From: Streptomyces sp. I05A-00742
GTDB lineage: Bacteria > Actinomycetota > Actinomycetes > Streptomycetales > Streptomycetaceae
Direction: 5' to 3'
Assembly (NCBI RefSeq): GCF_013055795.1
Contig: NZ_JABETO010000008.1
Span: 160,307 to 224,306 of the forward strand
Length of the DNA: 64,000 bases
Positions 24,715 to 32,900 of this stretch are shown here, one piece after another. The translations under genes and the position numbers were made by a program. Under the pieces are notes generated by a model. The model saw only the letters and a list, made by a program, of their open reading frames with translations, was not told the DNA's origin and did not search any database. The number at the start of each line of letters is the position of its first letter. Position 1 is the stretch's first letter.

Positions 24715-26028
24715 TCAGACGACGCTGAGTGGATGGGCCGCCGTGGCGGAGCGCGGGGGCCAGGCGCACGGGGCCAGGATGCCGAGGACGTAGGCGCGGG
24801 CGACGAGGGCCGGGCGGGTCGCCGCGCCCAGAAGCTGCCGCAGGCGGCTGATGTGGTAGTCGACCGTCTGCCGGGACAACTGCAGCGAAGTGGCGATGTC
24901 GCCGTTGCTGCTGCCCTCCGCCAGGAGGGAGAGGATGCGGACCTGCGCGGCGGTGAGCGGCGCGTGCGCCTCGTGGGCGAGGCTCTGGTGGGTGACGACG
25001 GCCCAGACGTGCCGGGCCCGAGTGGCGGAGTGGCCGATCGTCGTCAGGTGGAGCCGCGCGCGGCGCCGCAGCCCCTGGGCGTCCACGAGCACCGCGGATG
25101 TCTCGACCCTTCTGGTGCGGCGCGCTATCAGGCCGTTCCAGCGCCGGTGCAGCCCGTCGAGATCGGGTTCCGGGGCGAGCAGGGTGTGCGCGCGGCGGCC
25201 GACCAGGTCGTGCGGGCTGAGCCGGAACAGTTCGGCCGCCGCCGCGCTCGCCTCGACCACGCGCCCGTTCGCCGAGAGCAGCGCGCAGGGCAGGCCGCTG
25301 TGGTCGCGCAGGGCCTGCAGGTTCTCCTCGGCCTCCTGCCACTGGACCATGGCGCGCAGGTGGTCCGTGACGTCCACATAGATTCCGGCGACGCAGGTCT
25401 GCGCGTTCTCCCGTACGGGAAAGCGGTGGCCCACCGCCCGGCCCGCGCTGCCGTCCTGGCGCCGGTAACCGAGGGTGTGGCGTACCGGCGTACCCCGGCT
25501 GAGGATCTCCTGGTCGAGGGTGCGGAACCGGTCGGCCTCGGCGGGCTCGTCGAGGTCCTCTATGTACTTGCCGACGACCTGTTCCGGGACCGTGCCGTAG
25601 AGGTGCCCGTACGCGTGGTTGGCCCACAGGTAGCGCCCGTCCCCGTCGCGTATGAAGGCGGCGGCCGGAGCGAGGTCCACCAGGTCCGCGAAGGCCGCGT
25701 GTCCGCTCGGGGCCTCGGTGCGGGTGCCGACCTCCACCGCGAGGCCGCGCGTACGGCTGTGGGCCCGGCTCTCGCCCGGGAGCCGGCTGACGTCGAAGGT
25801 GCGGCCGTCGAACCGGATTTGCCGGCGGTCCTCCAGCGGCGCGTGATCCGGGTCGGGGAGTTGTCCCGGGTCGGGGAGTTCCCGGCGCAGCCGGCCCAGG
25901 AAGCGCCGCGCCGTGCCCGTGTCGCCGAAGGCGCCGCCTCCCTGTTCCAGCACCTGCCACGCCTCGTCGGCCTCCCACCAGAACACGGGAAGGTGCTCGA
26001 GCAGTGCCTTGAGCCTGGAATCGTCCAC
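24715..26028 (-). CDS. PAS-domain LuxR-family transcriptional regulator
   Basis: The 437-residue protein has two sensory domains and a C-terminal helix-turn-helix. Residues about 105-235 form a PAS domain (FIRDGDGRYLWANHAYGHLYG, ending in a PAC-like GIYVDVTDHLRAM). A second PAS-like region follows (LLSANGRVVEASAAAAELFRLSPHDLVGR). A LuxR-type HTH is near residues 360-420 (LTAAQVRILSLLAEGSSNGDIATSLQLSRQTVDYHISRL). There is no receiver domain or kinase, so it senses a ligand or redox state directly. The start is a GTG with GGAG about 9 bp upstream. It diverges from the ATP-grasp operon and is the obvious local regulator of that cluster. Confidence 0.88.
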   Translation of the reverse strand: MDDSRLKALLEHLPVFWWEADEAWQVLEQGGGAFGDTGTARRFLGRLRRELPDPGQLPDPDHAPLEDRRQIRFDGRTFDVSRLPGESRAHSRTRGLAVEVGTRTEAPSGHAAFADLVDLAPAAAFIRDGDGRYLWANHAYGHLYGTVPEQVVGKYIEDLDEPAEADRFRTLDQEILSRGTPVRHTLGYRRQDGSAGRAVGHRFPVRENAQTCVAGIYVDVTDHLRAMVQWQEAEENLQALRDHSGLPCALLSANGRVVEASAAAAELFRLSPHDLVGRRAHTLLAPEPDLDGLHRRWNGLIARRTRRVETSAVLVDAQGLRRRARLHLTTIGHSATRARHVWAVVTHQSLAHEAHAPLTAAQVRILSLLAEGSSNGDIATSLQLSRQTVDYHISRLRQLLGAATRPALVARAYVLGILAPCAWPPRSATAAHPLSVV

Positions 26029-26164
26029 AGCGGTCTCCGTCCGTATAAGACTGGCTGACGCCCAGTCACATGGCGTTGGATATCCCGCTCCTGCTCCGCA
26101 CATACCCGGTTCTCGGCCGAGTGCTGCCGCGCCGGGAGTGACGGCTGAGGCGGAGGCGCTCCGG

Positions 26165-26186
26165 GACTCAGGCAAATGCCTGAGTC
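26165..26186. promoter_or_regulatory. Perfect palindrome between the LuxR gene and the ATP-grasp operon
   Basis: GACTCAGGCA-AA-TGCCTGAGTC is a perfect inverted repeat with 10-bp arms. It lies about 135 bp upstream of the LuxR-gene start and 160 bp upstream of the ATP-grasp start. Its position and symmetry suit an operator for a dimeric HTH protein; the adjacent LuxR-family protein is the candidate. A second weaker repeat (GACTGG/CCAGTC) lies at about 26050-26070. Confidence 0.6.
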
Positions 26187-26346
26187 GCGGGCTTCCCCGG
26201 AGGCATCGCGGGCACCTGTGGCCTGGTCCCCTTGAGTGAGCGGGTGAACACACCCCGCCACGAGGGCCGCAGAGCCCTCGGACCCACCACGCGTTCCCCC
26301 GGCATACGGCGATCCGTTGAAACCGGACGATTGGAGACGAACTTCA

Positions 26347-27720
26347 GTGAGCAAGGTGCTGCTAGTGCATGCCAAGGGTGGTCCGCCGCTCGGTCACGTC
26401 CTGTCCCGGACGGCCGCGAAGGCGGAAGTGCACCTGCTGGCGCTCAGCGCTCTTCCTCCCGCCGTGGCAGGTTCCGCCCGCAGACTGTGCGCCTCGGTCG
26501 TGACGCCTGACGACGCGCGCCGTTCCGACCTGGTGTCCCTGATCGTCGCGCGGGCCGAGGCCGTGGGCGCGGACGCGGTGCTCACCTTTTCCGAGTACGC
26601 GGTCGTGGCCGTCGCCGAGGCGTGCGAGGCGCTCGGTCTCGCGGGGGCGGGCAGTGCCGCCGCGCTCGCCCGCGACAAACGGCTGATGCGCCGCGCCTGG
26701 CGGCAACTCCAGCTGCCGCAGCCTGAGTTCCGTCCCGTGGGCACCGAGGCCGACCTGCGCGCGGCGGCTCGCTCCCTGCCCGGCCCGCTGCTGCTCAAGG
26801 CGGCCTGGAGCGCCGGGTCCACCGCGCATCAGATCATCCGCTCCCCGCACGAGGTGCCGGCCGCCTGGGCCCGCTCCTGTGCCGTGATGGCCGAATCGGC
26901 CCAACTGGGCTACGCGGAGCTGCATGTGGCCGAGGCCGACGCCGACTACGTGGTCGAGCAGATCGTCAGCGGCACCGCGTCGGACTGGTTCGACGAGCCC
27001 GGGTGGGGCGACTACGTCAGTGTCGAGGGCGTCGTGGCGAACGGCACCTTCCACCCGGTGTGCCTCAGCGGGCGGATGCCCACGGTCGAGCCGTTCACCG
27101 AACGCGCGAGCATCACCCCCGCCCTGCTGGCCCGGGACGCCCAGGACCGGATCGTGGACCTGGCCCGCCGCGCGGTCGATGCCCTCGGCCTGCGTGACTG
27201 CGGGACCCACACCGAGATCAAGCTCGGCGCCGACGGCAGCATGTGGCTCATCGAGACGGCCGCCCGGTTCGGCGGCGCGATGACCGTGCCGCAGATCGAG
27301 GAGGTCTTCGGGCTCGACCTCGTCGGTATGCTCGTCGACCACCTCCTCGGACACCCGGTCGCGTGGCCCGAGCAGGCCCTCACCCCGGCGGACGCGCGCG
27401 GCGCGGCGGGCTCCCTCGTCGTCCTCGCGGTCGACGGCCGCGGCCGGGCCTGGCCGGACCACAAGGTCTGGGACTTCCCCGCCGTCTCCGCGGACATCCC
27501 CCTCAGCCGGGACAGCCGCCTGTCGGTGGTCGCGGAGAGCTCGCTCCCCGACGGCAGCACTGTGCCGGTGTACGACCCGGCCGCCGGCGCCAACACCATG
27601 GCGGCCCTGTGCCTGCTCTCCGCCGCCGACGCGCGGACCGTGCTCCGCGACTTCGAGACCCTGGTGGACGCCCTGCCCCGGGTGCTGCCCGCCGCTCAGC
27701 CCCAGGAGGTTTCGGCATGA
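26347..27720 (+). CDS. ATP-grasp amide/peptide ligase
   Basis: The 457-residue protein has the ATP-grasp fold. The N-terminal domain (about 1-110) is a Rossmann-like pre-grasp. The nucleotide-binding region includes ALARDKRLMRRAW (about 108) and PLLLKAAWSAGST (about 148). The metal-binding end is TEIKLGADGSMWLIETAARFGGAM near residue 288, with the expected Glu and Asn/Thr-type positions (here E-T-A rather than E-x-N). Such enzymes activate a carboxylate as acyl phosphate and couple it to an amine, as in BacD-like amino-acid ligases. The GTG start has GGAGACG upstream. It begins an operon with the dikinase-like and MFS genes and is a likely peptide-bond former of the cluster. Confidence 0.88.
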   Translation: MSKVLLVHAKGGPPLGHVLSRTAAKAEVHLLALSALPPAVAGSARRLCASVVTPDDARRSDLVSLIVARAEAVGADAVLTFSEYAVVAVAEACEALGLAGAGSAAALARDKRLMRRAWRQLQLPQPEFRPVGTEADLRAAARSLPGPLLLKAAWSAGSTAHQIIRSPHEVPAAWARSCAVMAESAQLGYAELHVAEADADYVVEQIVSGTASDWFDEPGWGDYVSVEGVVANGTFHPVCLSGRMPTVEPFTERASITPALLARDAQDRIVDLARRAVDALGLRDCGTHTEIKLGADGSMWLIETAARFGGAMTVPQIEEVFGLDLVGMLVDHLLGHPVAWPEQALTPADARGAAGSLVVLAVDGRGRAWPDHKVWDFPAVSADIPLSRDSRLSVVAESSLPDGSTVPVYDPAAGANTMAALCLLSAADARTVLRDFETLVDALPRVLPAAQPQEVSA

Positions 27721-29732
27721 CCGCCCAGTTGCTCACCGATGCCGCCGAACCGGCCACGGACCGCACGGTCGTCGGCGAGAACCTCTCCCTGCCGCTCTTC
27801 CGCACCCTCTCCGGGGTCCTGGCGGGGCACCCGTACCTCAAGGTCGTCGTCGACCGTGCCGAGAACACCTGGCACCTGCTCGACACCGCCGCACACCCTT
27901 TCCACGTCAACTACATCGCCACCCGCGTTCTGGGCATGGACCTGACCGCACTCGACGCGGACCTCGACGCCTTCAACGCCTCCGTCTACATGGACCCCGG
28001 GCGTCGCTTCCTGCTCGGTGTGCTGTCCCTGCACACCGATGAGGACGCGGACGGCCGCGAACGCACGTTCCTCGTCCTGGAGACGACCGAGGCCGACACC
28101 ATGCACGGCGAACTCCTGGCGTTCTTCTACGAGTTCGTCCGAGCACGGGTCGACGGCAGGCTGCCGTTGCTCCTCAAGCCCGCCAACCACGGGCAGGAGG
28201 AGGAGCTGGCGGCGATCAGCGAACTGCGCGTGCCGCGCATCCTCAGCCACGAGCTCTTCGGTTCCCGGACCCGCACGCCGCTCAATCCCGGCGAGGCCAC
28301 CGGGCGGCTGCGGTACTTCCGTACACACGAGGAGTACACGGCGTACGCGGCGGCGGCCGGGCTCGGCTGGGCGGACATCGTGGCCATGCCCTGCCTGCCG
28401 GACGACGTCCCCCGGGTCGCCGGGTTCCTCAACACGGCGCCGATCACCCCGCTCTCGCACACCAACGTCCTCGCCTCCGGCTGGGGCATACCCAACGCGA
28501 TCGTGCGCGACCTGGAACAGCTCGTCGAGAAGGACGGCCTGGACGGCGCGTGGGTCCGCTACCGGGTCCGCGAGGACGGGATCTCCCTCGAACGGCTCGA
28601 CCACGAACCCGGCCTACGGGCTCCGGCCTGGCACCAGCAGCGCATCCGCCTCGAACCGCCGCTGCTCGAAGACGTCCCCGTGCTGGCCCTGCACCGGCTG
28701 CGCGCCGCCGACCGCGACCGCTACGGCACCAAGGCGGCCAACCTCGGAGAGCTGCACCACGTCCTCGACAGTCGTACGGCCGACCTGACCGCCTTCTACG
28801 GGCGGTCCCGCCCGCCGCGCGAGGACCTGTACGGGCATCTCGCGGCCCGCCTCGGCCTGAGCGCGCCCTCCCTCGCCGAACTACGCGCCGGTGCGGCGGA
28901 CTTCGTGGCCGCGACGGTCGGCGCCCCCGAAGGCGTCGCACTGCCCTTCGCACTCCAGCAGCACTTCCTGGCCTCCTCCCCCGCCCTGCAGCAGGGCATC
29001 GGCAAGCTCAAGATGGCACTCGAACTCGACGCGGCCGACGTCCTGGACTCGCTCTGCCTGCAACTCCAGCACCTGATCCGGCATACGCCCGTCCCCGAGT
29101 CGGTCACCCGGCAGATCAACCAGGCCTTTCCGGCCTCCGCCGGCTCGCGCGGCCGTCTGGTGGTGCGTTCCTCGTCGAACGCCGAGGACCTTCCGGGGTT
29201 CTCCGCGGCGGGCGTCTACGACTCCGTCACCACCGCCCACGGAGCCGACGGACTCCTGGACGCCGTACGCCAGGTGTGGGCCTCGCTGCTCTCGCCCCGC
29301 AGCGTGCGCCTCCGCCACCAGGCCGGCATCTCCCTGGACGACACCTACATGGGCGTCATCGTCCAGGAGTACGTCCCCGCCTCCCTCGGCGGCGTTCTGG
29401 TGACCTGCGACCCGACCCGCCGCGAGGACTTCCGCAACGTCTACCTCAACTGCACCCCCGGCTCCCCGGAGAAGGTGGTCGAGGGTTCGGTCCTGCCGCA
29501 GCAGTACCTGTACAACACCGTGGAGGGCGGCGGCCGTACCGTCGCCCTGGGCTCCTCGGGCGACGGGCTCTCCGCCGCCACCCGCGCCCGGCTCGCCGAC
29601 CTGTGCCTGACCGGGCGGCTCCTGCAGTCCCATTTCAGCGCGTCCGACGTGGACCGGCCGCTGGACATCGAGTGGCTGATGACCGACCGGGGCGACTTCC
29701 GGCTGGTCCAGATCCGCCCCTACGCGCTGTGA
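27717..29732 (+). CDS. Dikinase-like protein with phosphohistidine domain before the ATP-binding domain
   Basis: The 671-residue protein contains both halves of a PEP-synthase/PPDK-type dikinase in swapped order. A PEP-utiliser-like swivel motif occurs near residue 245 (TPLSHTNVLASGWGIPNA, candidate phosphohistidine His248). The PPDK N-terminal ATP-binding domain follows from about 335 (GTKAANLGEL), with RLVVRSSSNAEDLPGFSAAGVYDS near 485 and the end DIEWLMTDRGDFRLVQIRPYAL. This order resembles glucan water dikinases rather than PEP synthase. No PEP/pyruvate barrel is present. The first 200 residues are unrecognised. It may phosphorylate a pathway intermediate or the product using ATP's beta phosphate. 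The ATG overlaps the upstream stop. Confidence 0.8.
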   Translation: MTAQLLTDAAEPATDRTVVGENLSLPLFRTLSGVLAGHPYLKVVVDRAENTWHLLDTAAHPFHVNYIATRVLGMDLTALDADLDAFNASVYMDPGRRFLLGVLSLHTDEDADGRERTFLVLETTEADTMHGELLAFFYEFVRARVDGRLPLLLKPANHGQEEELAAISELRVPRILSHELFGSRTRTPLNPGEATGRLRYFRTHEEYTAYAAAAGLGWADIVAMPCLPDDVPRVAGFLNTAPITPLSHTNVLASGWGIPNAIVRDLEQLVEKDGLDGAWVRYRVREDGISLERLDHEPGLRAPAWHQQRIRLEPPLLEDVPVLALHRLRAADRDRYGTKAANLGELHHVLDSRTADLTAFYGRSRPPREDLYGHLAARLGLSAPSLAELRAGAADFVAATVGAPEGVALPFALQQHFLASSPALQQGIGKLKMALELDAADVLDSLCLQLQHLIRHTPVPESVTRQINQAFPASAGSRGRLVVRSSSNAEDLPGFSAAGVYDSVTTAHGADGLLDAVRQVWASLLSPRSVRLRHQAGISLDDTYMGVIVQEYVPASLGGVLVTCDPTRREDFRNVYLNCTPGSPEKVVEGSVLPQQYLYNTVEGGGRTVALGSSGDGLSAATRARLADLCLTGRLLQSHFSASDVDRPLDIEWLMTDRGDFRLVQIRPYAL

Positions 29733-31078
29733 GGGCGCGCTCCGGCCGGCGGGCGGCGGGCGCCGGCCCGACCGCCACCGCCCGCCGGATCATCCGGCTC
29801 AACTACGGCTTCCAGCTGCTGTTCAACCTGCTGTGGTGGATGCCGGTGTTCTACGCCTACCAGAAGGCGGCCGGGCTCTCGGACGGGCAGATCTTCGGCA
29901 TCCAGAGCATCTACTACGTGGCCTTCTGCCTGTTCGAGATCCCGACGGGCCTGATCGCCGACCGGATCGGCACCCGCAACTGCCTGCGGGCCGGCGCGGT
30001 GGTCATGACCGCGGCGAATCTGGCTCCGGTGGTCAGCGCCTCCTACACCGGCTTCCTCGTCCACTTCCTGGCCATCGCCGCCGGCCGTTCCCTCACCTCG
30101 GGAGCGGCCAGCGCCTACCTCTACGACGGCCTGCGCGCCGAGAAGTGCGACGAGCACTACCTGAGGGCGGAGGGCACCGCCCGGGCGCTGGGACTCATGG
30201 CGAAGGTCGTGTGCTGGCCGCTGGTAGGGCCCCTGATGGCCGTGGCGCATCCGGCCCCGTACGTGCTCAGCGCCGCCAGCGCGGCGGGCTCCCTCGCCTG
30301 CGCCGTCGCGCTGCCCCGCCTCGCGGGGACGGGCGGCGGTGCGGGGAAGACGGACGGAGGGGGCGGGGGCGGTGCGTTCCTGCGGGACGCGGGCGCCGCG
30401 CTGCGCTGTGTCGCCTCCTCGCGCTGGCTGGCCCTGGTGATGGTGCAGGGCGTGGCGGTCTTCACGCTCTCCCGGATCTGCCAGGTCAACCTCTTCCAGC
30501 CGATCCTGTTGGACCATGGCATCTCGGAAGCCTCGCACGGCAGTGTGATGGCGGCGATGACGGTGGCGGAGGCGGTGGCATCGGCCCGCCCGCAGTGGCT
30601 GAGCCGCCGCCTGCCACCGGTCGCCTGGGTCTCGGTCCTCAGCCTCGCGCTGGCGGGCAGCCTGGCGGCCATGACGCTCGGCGGGCCATGGGCCGTCGTC
30701 GCGCTGCTCTGCCTGTTCGCCGCCGCGACCGGCTTCGCGTACCCCATCCAGCGCAAGTTGGTGAACGACGCGGTGCCCGCGCACGCCCCGCGCGCCACGC
30801 TGCTCTCGGTCGAGAGCATCGTGGACCGCGCGGTGTGCGCACTGGCCGCGATCGCCGTGGGCGCGTACCTCGCCGCCGGGCGCCTGGACGCCTTGCTGTG
30901 GCACAGCGCGCTGGCCACGGCGGTGCTGCTCGGGGTCTTCCAACTGCTGCTGCGCAGCGGGGTGGTCAGGCGGGAGAGCGCCGGCCGAGAAGTTCGAGCA
31001 GCCGGACCGGGAGAAACGGGGGCCGGTACGGCCGACCGACCTGGTACGGCACGAAGCCGAGCGAGGAGGCCGCTCTGA
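29729..31078 (+). CDS. MFS transporter
   Basis: The 449-residue protein has about 12 predicted membrane helices. The GLIADRIGTRNCL segment after helix 2 (about residue 77) is the major-facilitator loop motif, and PVVSASYTGFLVHFLAIAAGRSLTSGAASAYLYDGL follows as in drug-exporter MFS proteins. The GTG start overlaps the dikinase stop, so the two are coupled. Its C-terminal 40 residues (Arg/Gly-rich) overlap the convergent HAD gene by 113 bp; that tail may be a recent extension. It is the likely exporter of the peptide product. Confidence 0.88.
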   Translation: MRARSGRRAAGAGPTATARRIIRLNYGFQLLFNLLWWMPVFYAYQKAAGLSDGQIFGIQSIYYVAFCLFEIPTGLIADRIGTRNCLRAGAVVMTAANLAPVVSASYTGFLVHFLAIAAGRSLTSGAASAYLYDGLRAEKCDEHYLRAEGTARALGLMAKVVCWPLVGPLMAVAHPAPYVLSAASAAGSLACAVALPRLAGTGGGAGKTDGGGGGGAFLRDAGAALRCVASSRWLALVMVQGVAVFTLSRICQVNLFQPILLDHGISEASHGSVMAAMTVAEAVASARPQWLSRRLPPVAWVSVLSLALAGSLAAMTLGGPWAVVALLCLFAAATGFAYPIQRKLVNDAVPAHAPRATLLSVESIVDRAVCALAAIAVGAYLAAGRLDALLWHSALATAVLLGVFQLLLRSGVVRRESAGREVRAAGPGETGAGTADRPGTARSRARRPL

Positions 31079-31598
31079 CCTCCTCGGCCGTCTCCGCCTG
31101 ATAGACGACCCGGCAGCGGCCCGAGCCGGCCTTCGCCCGCTGCCAGAGGGCGGGGGCCGGCTTGCGTTCCGCCTCGGTACGCGGGGTGAGGACGCGGTCG
31201 CCGAAGTCCTTCCAGGCGAAGGGCGCGGGCCCCCGCCATGTGGCGTCGACCTCCTGCCGCAGCCTGGCGGCGCGCTCGGCGTCGGTCGTGCCCCAGGAGG
31301 GCGGCACATTGGTGATCAGGCCGACTCTGACGTGGCGCTCGCGCAGGGCGCGCAGATAGGAGGCCGCGCCGGGTCGATAGCCGGTGCTACCGTCCTCGGC
31401 GGTGTGCACGAGGGTCTCGCCCAGGTCGAAGTACACGACGGGGCAGGCCCGTTCACGCGCCGCGGCAGCCGTTCTCGTGACTCCGCTCGCGTCGTCGGGC
31501 GGCGCCGCGCTCGCCGTGGCGCCGAGCACGGCCCACACCAGGGCCGTGCTCAGCGCGAGGCTCGCCCGCACGGAGCCCTTGGAGGCCGATATGTCCAT
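30966..31598 (-). CDS. Exported HAD-superfamily hydrolase-like protein
   Basis: The 210-residue protein starts with a signal peptide (KGSVRASLALSTALVWAVLGATASA), so it is probably exported. The mature part has HAD motif I as VYFDLGETLVHT near residue 55, a motif II region in GLITNVPP, and a Lys-Pro (ERKPAPALWQRA) followed by a CRVVYQAETAEEVRAASSLGF stretch in place of the usual DDxxxD motif. The substitutions, Gly instead of the second Asp in motif I and Gln-Ala-Glu in motif IV, make phosphatase activity uncertain. The ATG was chosen because the signal peptide follows directly. A role in the adjacent cluster is not evident. Confidence 0.75.
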   Translation of the reverse strand: MDISASKGSVRASLALSTALVWAVLGATASAAPPDDASGVTRTAAAARERACPVVYFDLGETLVHTAEDGSTGYRPGAASYLRALRERHVRVGLITNVPPSWGTTDAERAARLRQEVDATWRGPAPFAWKDFGDRVLTPRTEAERKPAPALWQRAKAGSGRCRVVYQAETAEEVRAASSLGFVPYQVGRPYRPPFLPVRLLELLGRRSPA

Positions 31599-31687
31599 AC
31601 GTCGTCGCCCTTTCCTCGCACACACCGGTCCCCCGCGCTCTACCCCTGCGCACCGCGTGCCACTCGGGTCTCGCGAGGCTTTCCCTT

Positions 31688-32446
31688 TCACCCGTGCGAT
31701 ACGACAGGATCAAGCCGGATCCGCACCCTCCGGTTCTGCCGGCCCTTGCTCTCCACCTTGGTGACGGTCACCCGCCCGACCTGCCGGGTGGACGCCACAT
31801 GGGTGCCGCCGTCGGCCTGCACATCCAGGCCGACCACATCGACCACCCGGACCTCCGGCAGGTCCGGCGGGGCCTTGAACTGGGTGCGGACGAGGTCCGG
31901 GATCGCCTGGGCCTCCTCCTTGGGCAGGATCCGCACGACGATCTGCCGGTCGGCCTCGATCTCGGCGTTGACCGCGTCCTCCAGGCTCTGCTTGAAACCG
32001 GGCGGCACCTCGGGGAGGTTGAAGTCCATGCGCGCCTCCCCCGGCTCCATGTTCCCGCCCGTCACCAGGGCCCCGAAGTCCCGGAAGACCGTCCCGCACA
32101 GCACGTGCAGCCCGGAGTGGGTGCGCATCAGCGTGGACCTGCGCATGTCGTCGATCGCGCCGCTGACCTTGGTTCCCGCGGGCGGGACCGGATCCCCTGG
32201 AGCGGGCAGCAGGTAGAGCTCGTCGCCCTTGCGCGTCCCGATGATGCGCGTCTGGACACCCAGCCAGATGAGGACGCCGTGGTCCGGTGGCTGGCCCCCG
32301 CCCCCGGGGTAGAACGCGGAACGGTCCAGGACGATGCCGGCCTCCGGGTCGGCGGGATCCGACCAGAGAACCGTGCAGTCCCATTCCCGGAGCGTGGCGT
32401 CTTCCCAGTCCAGGCGGTGTGTACGGCCGTGATGACCCATTCCCAT
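31688..32446 (-). CDS. AlaX-type alanyl-tRNA editing protein
   Basis: The 252-residue stand-alone protein matches the editing domain of alanyl-tRNA synthetase: an AFYPGGGGQPPDHG segment near residue 45, the first zinc-site motif THSGLHV (His-x3-His), and the second zinc-site region GGTHVASTRQVG. AlaX proteins hydrolyse wrongly charged aminoacyl-tRNA. In a cluster predicted to make diaminobutyrate or diaminopropionate, which can be mistaken for Thr, Ser or Ala, such a protein could protect the producer. It is separated by 154 bp from azlD, in the same direction as the minus operon. The Cys usual before GGTH is Asp here, a variation I cannot interpret with certainty. Confidence 0.85.
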   Translation of the reverse strand: MGMGHHGRTHRLDWEDATLREWDCTVLWSDPADPEAGIVLDRSAFYPGGGGQPPDHGVLIWLGVQTRIIGTRKGDELYLLPAPGDPVPPAGTKVSGAIDDMRRSTLMRTHSGLHVLCGTVFRDFGALVTGGNMEPGEARMDFNLPEVPPGFKQSLEDAVNAEIEADRQIVVRILPKEEAQAIPDLVRTQFKAPPDLPEVRVVDVVGLDVQADGGTHVASTRQVGRVTVTKVESKGRQNRRVRIRLDPVVSHG

Positions 32447-32600
32447 CAGCGGTTGGGGGCGCGGAGCCCGGACAGGCCCGCTCCCCCTTCTCCTCTCCCT
32501 GGTGCGTGCGGTGAAGTCCGTGTGCGCTGCATACCGAGGAGGACCCCGGCTTGGTTACGCCGCGGAGACCGGCCCCTCACCTCCGGCGCGGGCCGCCCCC

Positions 32601-32900
32601 TCACCACCACAGCCGGGCCAGGGCCGCGCTCGCCGCGCCCAGGGCCACCACCAGCAGGAAGGGCGCCCGCAGCAGGGCGGCCACCAGGGCCACACCGAAC
32701 CCGAGGGCGCGGGCGTCCAGGACCAGCCGCTGATCGGTGGTGAAGGTCTGGACCGCGACCAGCGCGGCGAGCAGGGCGACGGGGAGCAGCGCGGACACCG
32801 CTTGGACCTGCCGCTTCTCCAGCAGGGACGCCGGCACGCAGAGTCCGGCGAGTTTGAGCAGGTACACGCTGGCCGTACCCAGGATGATCGCCGTCCACAT
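32601..32900 (-). CDS. azlD: AzlD-type branched-chain amino-acid exporter small subunit
   Basis: The 99-residue membrane protein has about four helices and family features (MWTAIILGTASVYLLKLAGL at the start, LLPVALLAALVAVQTFT, and the final LVVALGAASAALARLWW). AzlD pairs with AzlC to export hydrophobic or modified amino acids. The ATG overlaps the azlC stop as TGATG, with GGGGA about 6 bp upstream; a start five codons earlier exists but its Shine-Dalgarno spacing is poor. Its position behind a predicted non-proteinogenic amino-acid pathway suggests that it exports an intermediate or product. Confidence 0.88.
   Translation of the reverse strand: MWTAIILGTASVYLLKLAGLCVPASLLEKRQVQAVSALLPVALLAALVAVQTFTTDQRLVLDARALGFGVALVAALLRAPFLLVVALGAASAALARLWW

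Noticed and set aside
29720..31309. Minus-strand frame across the MFS gene
   Set aside because: No family resemblance; the plus strand shows membrane helices and the MFS loop motif.
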